A stretch of DNA of 64,000 nucleotides from positions 39,364,679-39,428,678 of the forward strand of contig OX411559.1 of NCBI GenBank assembly GCA_948146395.1. The letters are read 5' to 3'. The position numbers and the translations under genes were made by a program. Source of the DNA: Fragum whitleyi (taxonomy: Eukaryota > Mollusca > Bivalvia > Cardiida > Cardiidae). The notes beneath the pieces were generated by a model. The model searched no databases and had not been told where the DNA came from. It was given only the letters and a program-made list of their open reading frames with translations. Shown here piece after piece: positions 21,829-29,600 of the stretch (within the stretch, counting starts at the first letter, position 1; each line of letters begins with the position of its first letter).

Positions 21829-22328
21829 GTAAGTAGGTAAAGATGATGATCATTTGACCGATACACGATCAATATTATTGAAAAAGCATTAAATCAATGT
21901 AATATATTGACCAATCTCATATATATTTGATCCGTTCCCCTGGAAAACCTGCCTAAATGACACAACTTTGCTTTTTTCAGTTTTTAAACCCAGATGCTAC
22001 AAAAAAATCAATGTAAGACAATCAATTTCAATAGGAAAAATAATTAAATAGAAAACAAAATGATTTAAATCAAAATGAAAAAAAAAAATGAAAATACATA
22101 CGTTACTTCATTGTCCGTTAAAATTGAAAATTAAAAAATAATTAAAGAAACTATTGAAAAGGGGGAGAGCTTCGACACAGAAATTCGCGAACACCCTCTA
22201 CCTTACATTTCGGCAAGATATGGTAATCAAGTATAGAAAATGTAAAGAAAATTTAGATATAATTCTGTCATAGCACAAGTGCCATCGTCTTTGATATGTT
22301 TGACTAACTTACCGTTATGTACTTTTTC

Positions 22329-22394
22329 AGTAATTTTATTCATTCTCGATAAGAGAATGTTAGTAATTTTATTCATTCTCGATAAGAGAATGTT
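22329..22394 (+). repeat. Perfect 33-bp direct duplication containing a hairpin
   Basis: Two identical 33-bp units lie head to tail (22329-22361 and 22362-22394). Each holds the palindrome CATTCTCGATAAGAGAATG. It lies in the intron between the two EGF exons of gene B. Confidence 0.9.
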
Positions 22395-22501
22395 ACAATT
22401 TCATAGATTTTCAAGAATTGAAAGAATGAAACATACTTCTTAAAAATCCTGAAAAAAAGTCTTCTCGAATGATTTTAACAAGGTTCTTTACTTTATTTAA
22501 G

Positions 22502-22609
22502 AATTATGCGCTGGCACTCCATGTGTCGGCGAGAACAGACAATGTTTTGGGAACCAAGTGTGTACGTGTAAACCAGGATTTAATCTAGAGGATGGCATAT
22601 GTATTGAAT
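22502..22609 (+). CDS. Gene B middle exon: EGF-like domain
   Basis: A 108-bp exon between a TTATTTAAG acceptor and a GTAAGT donor, phase 1 at both ends. It encodes LCAGTPCVGENRQCFGNQVC, then CKPGFNLEDGIC, a six-cysteine EGF module. Its length equals that of the gene A middle exon, with matching cysteine spacing and the same CxCxPGF core. It follows the calcium-binding EGF exon at 21694 and precedes the shortened PAN-like exon at 23344. Confidence 0.85.
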
Positions 22610-23116
22610 GTAAGTAAATAGGTCATAATTGTTTGTTTCGTTATAAAATAAATTTATCTTTCTTTTGGTATTATTTTCAAGGATGAAAATATAGCCTTTT
22701 TAGTTCATGGAATGAAATATTTATCTATCTTACCCGAAAAATAAACCATTATTCTACTTCTTTAATACACAACGTGACTAAAACAATTCTACTCCTTTGT
22801 TACAGTGCATGAACTGTAATTTGAAACAACACTCATAAAAATAGTTGTATGTTGACAATCTGAATGGAAACTGATTGCCGTTTTCAACTACTATTATTAT
22901 TTTTCGAGACAAATGTAAAGCACAACAAATGTAAAGCACTTAACTTATCATTTCAATCGGGATGGTCGTTCTTATATCGCACTGAAAATGTGTTAAGCGA
23001 ACGATGCATTTTCCTATCTTAATAAGCGAAAATCTCTAAGCTCCCTTTGATAGAACATCGCTCATGCTCATGCTCATTGATTTAAAAAATTATACATTAG
23101 CCTTCTGCTGAGGATG

Positions 23117-23337
23117 ACAAAATTTTTGCAAACATTTATAAGTGGTTTCTCTCTTTGAACAAATATGTTCGTGCAAGGATGAATGCCTTTCTTCAAACGT
23201 TCCGTGAACTTTCCTATCTTGATTATGGGGCTGTACATTTTCATCATCTTCTACTTCAGCATGCGATGAACTTGGCAGCACTTTTATCACCTACCAAGGG
23301 ATGGAACTATCCTGCTCACCTTTCCTTGGAACTATAA
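23117..23337 (+). other. Unassigned ORF inside gene B last intron
   Basis: An open frame of about 74 codons runs DDKIFANIYKWFLSLNKYVR on through RMNAFLQTFRELSYLDYG and HHLLLQHAMNLAALL to a TAA. It has no cysteines and does not resemble the EGF or PAN exons. It occupies the place where the first part of the PAN exon should be. It may be a fragment of a foreign (mobile-element) gene or a chance ORF. No domain was recognised. Confidence 0.3.
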
Positions 23338-23343
23338 TTTTAG

Positions 23344-23519
23344 GTACACTGGCTGAGTGCATTAACACTTGTAGATTCGGACCTCCTAATTGTTTAAGTC
23401 TTGTGTATAGTCAAACAAGCGATGAGTGCAGCCTGTTTGGTTGTGATCCGCTAACTGCCGGAGCATCGTTCTCAACAGTTTCTGATACTACCTTCACATT
23501 GACTAGAAATTGTGCCTAA
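23344..23519 (+). CDS. Gene B last exon: shortened PAN/apple-like domain
   Basis: It follows an ATTTTAG acceptor, phase 1, and encodes 57 residues: TLAECINTCRFGPPNCLSLV, then ECSLFGCDPLTAGASFSTV, and the family ending RNCA-stop. Genes A and C have 83-85 residues here. The missing 26-28 residues are the N-terminal part with the first two cysteines (the EC-x-x-Y-G and V-x-C segments). Either another small exon is unrecognised between 22610 and 23343, or this copy has lost half the domain. The unrelated ORF at 23117-23337 abuts the break, which favours a rearranged exon. Whether the gene still makes a folded product is uncertain. Confidence 0.65.
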
Positions 23520-23783
23520 ATACAAATAAATATAGTAAAGTATTATTTTTGCCTTTTATTTATCTATAAACAACTTTCTTGGTCAAATCGAATAAAAGAT
23601 GTCAACTCACTAATTGATGCTCGTGTGTAAAAAGCAATTATGTTTTTGTATTTTATTTATCTTAGCAGGTAGTAAATATATTTTCTCAATCTTTAGATTG
23701 TTTGCTCATTCTTAAGAAGGGGCAATCACTGGTTAACCATTCTAAAGAATGAACAGAATCTCGAAAATGGGCTTAACATAAAC

Positions 23784-23903
23784 ACTGGCTGCATGCATTG
23801 GCAAGTAGTGCATTATATTTGGTTGTTACCTGCTATCTGTCGGAGCATGAATCACATCAGTATCTGACACTACCTTCAACTGGATTACAAATTGTACAAA
23901 AGT
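23784..23903 (+). pseudogene. Decayed second copy of the gene B PAN exon
   Basis: ACACTGGCTG, GGTTGTTACCTGCTATCTGT, CGGAGCATGAATCACATCAG and ATCTGACACTACCTTCAACT line up in order with the live exon at 23344-23519. A 3' block encodes a broken version of the TNCT-like ending. A stop codon replaces the region after the Gly-Ala-Ser position, and a large internal piece is missing. It is a partial tandem duplicate of the exon, about 440 bp downstream. Confidence 0.7.
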
Positions 23904-24476
23904 ATTCGTTAGCCAGGAATACCTGCCTAATTGCCCTTTCTCGGTAATTTCAGTTGTATAACCCAGATTGTATAACACTGAATACTCAAATATATTGAAA
24001 TTAAAGATTTTCACTCCCAAATTAAATTCATTATGGGATAAAACTGAAAACAGACTACAAAAACGCTGTAGAATACATAGAGAAAAAACTGTTTCAAACA
24101 AACAATTTCTCCACCCCCCTCCCAACCCCCAACCCCATTGTTTTTACTTATTATCTCCAGTGCATGAAAAATCGATTTTAGGAAAATGATGACATAAACA
24201 TGTACAAAATATTCATTGCCTTTTGAGGATTATAATATTGTTGATAAACAATTTGAAACACTCCCCCCATTTTTCACTCCTAACGTCTTCAGTGTATTCA
24301 AATCCGTTTGTATGAAAATCAATCAATCCCCTAAGCATTGTAAGTCAGCCCAGACTCGGCTGATAATCCGTGATTCAAAAGCTTCATCAGCGGATCAAGA
24401 AGAGGGTTCAGTCAACAATAACCCAATCTGGAGTCTAGCATTTCTTTTTGGCATGTATATTTATCAAAATGGTACA

Positions 24477-24625
24477 TATATAATACGTACTTAGTGTATT
24501 ATATGAAAAAATATCTAACGAGGTTCGGAGAATTGATAATTTGCGAGGCTCTGTCGAGACAATTATCAATCCTCACAACCGAGTTAGATTTTTTTTTCAT
24601 ACAATACACTAAGTACGTATTATAT
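24477..24625. repeat. 150-bp hairpin element
   Basis: ATATAATACGTACTTAGTGT at the left matches ACACTAAGTACGTATTATAT at the right. Inner arms (ATGAAAAAATATCTAAC with its inverted partner GTTAGATTTTTTTTTCAT, and GATAATTTG/CAATTATC) continue the stem. It is a MITE-like, non-coding element. Confidence 0.8.
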
Positions 24626-26027
24626 TTATCTTATAACCTCTATTTGTCTTGTTTTTGTTGATGTTTCTCACTGAAATGAAAGTTAAAAAAAAAAATAACT
24701 GCATTATATCATTGTTCAAAAAAATGTGATATCATAAAAAATATCAAACGGGATGTTATCACACAGATATTTGTATAGTTACATTGTATAAGATAAAATA
24801 ATAAGAAAACTTACCCCCAATTTGTAAGTTTAAGCCCCCTAAGCAGATATCCTGAATTTGTGATCCTAGTTCCTCTAATGAAGCAGTAAAGTGATATCAA
24901 CATTTATTTTAAAGGTAAATCCCAAGAATTCAATGCCAGGAATGCAATATTCTAATCTTTCTCACCTCATACAACCATGAAAGCAAAAAAAAAAAATCTT
25001 CAATTTTTTATTGCAAACCTTACAAGCATTTTATGTTATTTTACGTTGCATATGGGGTATCAAATTTGTTCAAATCGCCCAAATATGATGAGAAAATATT
25101 AAATATAGTTAAAGAATTGTAAAACCATCTATATTTTGATAGACGCAGAGGTATTTATAGCCAAAACTGTTACAGTGAGAACTCATAAAACAATTTTTCC
25201 AACAGTTAGAAAATACAGCTGTTTTTTGTCGTGTTATATCTCATGCAACTTCTAAATACAAAACAAAAAAAAAAAAAAAAAAAAAAAAACCAACAGTATA
25301 AACTATTCTGAAAGGTTATCATCTCGCTATTTTGTTATGACGGACGCGATAAAAAACGGAAGATATTTCATGTTTATTCCAAACATGCCAAAAACAATTA
25401 AATATTATATCAACTATATGCCGTTAAGCCAAGCGATTGAGCTTTGAAATAGGTATTCGTAGATATAGAACGAGAGATGTAAAATAACAACGGTCTATTC
25501 ATCGAACTAAAGATTTAACAAGGCTTAAGTTTTTTTTATTTTTCCGCGATTTGATCCTCGTCGAAACTTATCATTCAGTTTTAATGAAACTTTCAGGATA
25601 GGTGGATGAGACCTCCCCATTTATTTTTACAAAATCCCATGCCCGAGAAATATCTAGGTAAGGAGATTATGAACTTGGAAGTTAAAACCTCATATAGGTA
25701 GACTTCGAGCGGTGAGCCGTGAAATCCACTTTTAACGGTTAAATTCCCATGCAATTCTTTCAAAATAGATAAAACAGACATAACAAAGATACAAATTACC
25801 TTTCAAATTAAACTTAGTGCTGGTCTTAGAATTGAAGGTTAACTCATAGACCTATGGTAATGGAATGAATGCCTAGGTCAGAGCTCAGTTTTGAAAATAC
25901 ACCTATACTGTCGATAAAGACAATATTTACCAGTATATGACGTCAATGGTGTAGAAGTAAGTGTGTTGTTTTGTTCAAGACATAAATCGTGCATAATCGA
26001 TTATTCCTAAGTCGAGGTATTCTGCGT
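24626..26027. other. No gene recognised; poly-A tract
   Basis: AT-rich intergenic DNA with a run of about 25 A at 25265-25289, which could be the tail of an unrecognised retroposed fragment. No ORF or RNA gene can be supported. Confidence 0.45.
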
Positions 26028-26056
26028 AATTAATTAACTGGCAGGGCGGGGCTTAA
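26028..26056. repeat. Inverted-repeat partner of 37198-37226
   Basis: TAATTAATTAACTGGCAGGG then CGGGGCTTAA is matched in inverted form just beyond the LINE 3' tail (TTAGGCTCCGCCCTGCCAGG). The pair brackets the whole LINE plus its gypsy insertion. Confidence 0.5.
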
Positions 26057-26201
26057 CCGTGACGTAATTTGGCGAGTTCACTTTTCAATAGTTCGGGTTC
26101 TTTCAAATTTTAGTCGGTAATCATCGTTACCGCGTGCAAATAACGGTATTCTAAAATTAAAAGGATTCACGTGCTTTGAGAGAGTGAACACATTTCGTCG
26201 T

Positions 26202-26265
26202 TTGGTTACCAAGGTCTCGTAACTTCAGCTTGATTAGGCTGAAGTTACGAGGATTTGGTTACCAA
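26202..26265. repeat. Hairpin flanked by an 11-bp direct repeat
   Basis: TTGGTTACCAA at 26202-26212 recurs at 26255-26265. Between them CTCGTAACTTCAGC pairs with GCTGAAGTTACGAG across an 8-base loop. The flanking word is itself palindromic. The arrangement resembles a tiny hairpin insertion with its target duplication, inside the presumed LINE leader. Confidence 0.6.
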
Positions 26266-26569
26266 TCTACGATTTAAGGTTTAATATTTAAGAGTTATTT
26301 ATGCCTACTCTCTTTAGAAGTAGGTTATTTAAGATAAAAGCTGATTTCCCTTAACCTTAAGTGCAACGACCCGTTATAGTCACGTGATGTGGTAGGGTAA
26401 GGACGCGTTTAAATCGCTCTCGAGAAAATAATTAAATAATGGAAAATAACGGATAGTATAGTGTAAAAGGACTAGAATTTGGACATTTAACAAGTAAGCG
26501 ACTACACTTTAATTATGTTTGATGGGGAAGAACAAAAACAAGGCTAAATAACGGTCTAGAGACTCTCGA

Positions 26570-27566
26570 GTGGCAAGTAATGAAAGTAGTTCGAGTGAAA
26601 ATGGCTGCCCCCGGAAAATCGGACGATTTTCAAACAAAAGTACAAACGATGAAGAACTGAGTGTTAGTCAAATACTATCCCAGACAAATTCTATTCTTTA
26701 TGAAGATGAATCAATACAAAACGAAATCGAAGTTTTCAATGATAATTTGAATTCATGTTCAAGTAGTGAAACAATAAACGAAACAATGGCGGAAAAGAAC
26801 TTATCGTCACAAGATTCTCAAAAAACTCAAAAACCTAATAGAGTCTACACCAACTAATACAGATATCATGAACTCTATATCAATCGTTATGAAAAAACTT
26901 GAAGGTATTGATACTCGTCTGAAAAAGTTAGAAAAATTAGAGAGTACGATGGAAAAAGTGGAAAAAGATGTATCGAGCCTGAGGAAATTTGTAAACGATA
27001 AGGTTGGCATTTTGACAGAACGGGTACAAATGGTCGAAGAAAGAGTAGATAGTAATGAATTTTCAGTTAATCAATTAAATGATAGAGTGATAGAATTACA
27101 AAAATGAAATGATAATTTAAAAAATGACCTAGTTTATTTACAATCGCAATCAATGCGAAACAATCTAGTGTTTACAAATATCTCAGAGGCCCTGAATGAG
27201 GATCCCAAAGAACCAGAAGAAAAATTACGAGACTTTATGGTTACGAATCTAAAGTTAGCCCACGATCTGGTCGATGAGATTAAGTTCGAGCGTGTTCATC
27301 GAATGGGACCAAAACCAGAGAAAGGACCCCGTAATATAGTGGCCAAATTCACGCTCTTCAAGGATGGGGAGTTTGTACTCAGGCAGTGGAAAGAAATAAA
27401 GGATACGGACTTTTATATGTATGAACAGTTTCCGAAAGAGGTTGTAGACATACGCAAGAAGCTTAAACCCAAATTATTGAAGGCAAAGCAGGAGGGGAAA
27501 AAAGCTTGGTTTTCCTACGATAAACTCTATATAGATGGTAAAACAGTTCCATTCAATAAAAAATAG
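26570..27566 (+). pseudogene. LINE ORF1 protein (coiled coil plus RRM-type domain), broken
   Basis: Three neighbouring open pieces make up an L1-like ORF1 protein. The first (26570-26857) is a Ser/Asn/Glu-rich N-terminal region. The second (26868-27107) is a heptad-rich coiled coil (KKLEKLESTMEKVEKDVSSL). The third (27153-27566) starts MRNNLVFTNI and contains FERVHRMGPK, RNIVAKFTLF and FPKEVVDIRKKLKPKL, the RNA-binding RRM and C-terminal domain of L1/Tx1-type ORF1 proteins. Such proteins trimerise and bind the LINE RNA. Frame changes and a TGA after 27104 break the original frame. A TAG at 27564 ends it, and ORF2 continues in the same frame. Confidence 0.8.
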
Positions 27567-27712
27567 GAAATCAGTGGGGATGAACTTAATATTCTTTCGT
27601 GGAATATAAACGGTTTAACTGAATGTAAAAAGTCTTCTAGTGAATTGCAATTTTTCTTTCTTGCTATGACATAATTTTCTTGCAAGAATATTGGACCTCT
27701 GAATTTAGTGAT
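27567..27712 (+). pseudogene. LINE ORF2 endonuclease, N-terminal part (before the insertion)
   Basis: The frame directly after the ORF1 stop reads ELNILSWNINGL, the typical start of an AP-like LINE endonuclease. After a frameshift near 27660 it reads DIIFLQEYWTSEFSD, where the Glu is the metal-binding residue. The sequence then stops at the gypsy insertion. The remainder is at 33589-34190. Confidence 0.8.
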
Positions 27713-27949
27713 TGTAAAGACGTGAGTTAATATGCAAGGACAATTCAACTCTTAGAAAAGGAAAGCCTGCGTAAACAAACAACATTAATATTTAATAGTA
27801 GAAACAAGACATGTAAAACTATACAACATACATGCAAAACAGAAAGAGAGTAGGCTAGAAGAGAAAAAAGACAGAAAGTAGAATGCACAAATGTCACTCG
27901 TCTGATTGAAAATACATGCTAACCCTTTGCATTAAATAAATTTGGTACA
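27713..27949 (-). repeat. 3' LTR (short form, 237 bp)
   Basis: Bases TGTAAAGACGTGAGTTAATA to the end TTTGGTACA match both ends of the other LTR. About 912 bp present in the 5' LTR are absent here, after CACTCGTCT. The matched parts differ by very few bases. Confidence 0.9.
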
Positions 27950-27952
27950 TAC

Positions 27953-27966
27953 GTCCCCCCATCTTA
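27953..27966 (-). other. Polypurine tract
   Basis: Read on the minus strand, AAGATGGGGGGACG lies just before the 3' LTR. This is the expected place for the plus-strand primer of an LTR element. Confidence 0.65.
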
Positions 27967-28013
27967 AGATAAAATGCAAAGAATTTTATCTTCAAAAATG
28001 AAAGAAAGCAAAT

Positions 28014-29549
28014 TTATTGATGAGTTCTTGACAACATATCTGCTAGCACATTATTTACTCCAGGAATGTGTCTGACAGTGAATTTGTACTCTTGCAGAAG
28101 CAAACTCCACCTTAACAGGCGCATGTTTTGGGACTTCATTTTGTGAAGCCACTGCAACGGAAAATGATCAGTCTCAATTATGAAGTCTTTGCCAATTAAA
28201 TACTCCCTTAGAGATTGGCATGACCTTACTATTGCCAAACACTCTTTTTCCACAGTACTATACCTTTGTTCTCTTGCAGACAGTTTTTTACTTATGAATA
28301 TTATTGGAAATTTTTGCCCTTGTTTCTTTTGTAGGAGCACAGCACCGAATCCTCTATCACTTGCATCTGTCTGAAGATAAAAACTGCATGCAAAATCGGG
28401 ATTTTGCAGAATTGGATAGGACAACAGTGCCATTTTCAAGCTGTCAAACGCTTTTTGATGAATGTCAAGCCATCTGACTTTATTTGGCAATCCCTTGGCG
28501 GTTAAATCTGTCAAGACAGCTGATATATTAGCGAAGTGTGGAATAAACCGACGGTAGAAACCAATAGCCCCAATAAATGAACGTACCTGCTTTTTCGTTC
28601 TCGGTGGAGGTATACTCTGTATGGCCTCAATCTTTTCCGGAGTTGGCCGCACTTCACCATCACCAACTATGTGAGCAAGAAACTCGATCTGACAAAACCC
28701 AAACATGCACTTACTAGGTTTTGCTGTTAAGCGTGCCTGTCGTAGAGCACCCAGAACCTCAGAGATATGATGTAGATGGTTATCCCAATATTCACTGAAT
28801 ATTATGATATCATCAATAAATGAATCTGCAAACTCTTCACAATCTGACAAAACTGTTTTCATAAGTCTTACAAATGATGCGCTGGAATTTATCATTCCGA
28901 AAGGCATTACTAAGAACTGATACTGTCCAAATGGCGTGACAAATGCGCTTTTCTCTCGTGACGACTTTGACAAGGGAATCTGCCAAAATCCTTTTGTCAG
29001 ATCAATTTTACTCATAAATTTTGCTTTAACTAGTTTATTTAAAATATCATCTAGTCTCGGCATTGGCTGAGGGTCAAATATTGTGAGACTATTAAGCTGT
29101 CTGTAGTCGACGCAAAGTCTAATCGACCCATCCTTTTTCGGCACGACAACAATTGGGGCCGCATACGGACTACTAGACTTTTCAGCAATACCGGCTCCTA
29201 CCATATCCTGTATTTCTTTTCTTACCTTATCTCTTAAGGCATATGGCAAGTTGTAAGCCTTTTTCTTGACTGGTATGTCTGAAACTAGTTTCACCTCATG
29301 TTCTATAATCTCTGTCCTACCTGGTATATCACTTAAGACATCACTAAACTGAACTAGCACCGACCTTAACCCTTCCAACTGCTTACCATTTATATCTGGA
29401 TTCAGTTTGACATCTTTTAAGCTTTCATGTGGAGTAAGTAATGGATTTTCCAAAATTGACATGTCTTCTTCATCTCCTTCATTTTCAATGTCGGCAGACA
29501 CTGCATTTATCAATGGTTCTTCATCTACTATGTTACCTTCATCACTCAT
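28014..29549 (-). CDS. pol: Gypsy-type reverse transcriptase-RNase H (second half of the polyprotein)
   Basis: 511 open codons. The N-terminal 75 or so residues are acidic linker. RT blocks follow: SSSPYAAPIVVVPKKDGSIR, CVDYRQLNSLT, SKIDLTKGFWQIPL, FGQYQFLVMPFG and the active-site FIDD near residue 246 (most gypsy RTs have Tyr in place of Phe). The connection region has EKIEAIQSIPPPRTKKQVRS, then FYRRFIPHF. RNase H has LQTDASDRGFGAVL near residue 393, then YSTVEKECLAIV and TDHFPLQWL, ending IPGVNNVLADMLSR. The frame is open upstream to the TAG at 29598, so the first Met at 29549 need not be a real start. The product would copy the element RNA into DNA in cytoplasmic particles. Confidence 0.9.
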   Translation of the reverse strand: MSDEGNIVDEEPLINAVSADIENEGDEEDMSILENPLLTPHESLKDVKLNPDINGKQLEGLRSVLVQFSDVLSDIPGRTEIIEHEVKLVSDIPVKKKAYNLPYALRDKVRKEIQDMVGAGIAEKSSSPYAAPIVVVPKKDGSIRLCVDYRQLNSLTIFDPQPMPRLDDILNKLVKAKFMSKIDLTKGFWQIPLSKSSREKSAFVTPFGQYQFLVMPFGMINSSASFVRLMKTVLSDCEEFADSFIDDIIIFSEYWDNHLHHISEVLGALRQARLTAKPSKCMFGFCQIEFLAHIVGDGEVRPTPEKIEAIQSIPPPRTKKQVRSFIGAIGFYRRFIPHFANISAVLTDLTAKGLPNKVRWLDIHQKAFDSLKMALLSYPILQNPDFACSFYLQTDASDRGFGAVLLQKKQGQKFPIIFISKKLSAREQRYSTVEKECLAIVRSCQSLREYLIGKDFIIETDHFPLQWLHKMKSQNMRLLRWSLLLQEYKFTVRHIPGVNNVLADMLSRTHQ

Positions 29550-29597
29550 AGCAACGTCTTCATTTACCTTTTCCCCTATTTTCTCTGACCTGTCATA

Positions 29598-29600
29598 CTA
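29598..29600 (-). other. Single in-frame TAG between integrase and RT
   Basis: The minus-strand frame reads Leu-Lys-Glu-TAG-Tyr-Asp-Arg. The downstream frame stays open through the RT, so this one stop is all that splits a 1,458-codon polyprotein. It may be a late mutation or a readthrough site; the sequence alone cannot tell. Confidence 0.85.

Noticed and set aside
22329..22394. CRISPR-like repeat
   Set aside because: Only two directly adjoining units without spacers, in an intron of a eukaryotic gene.
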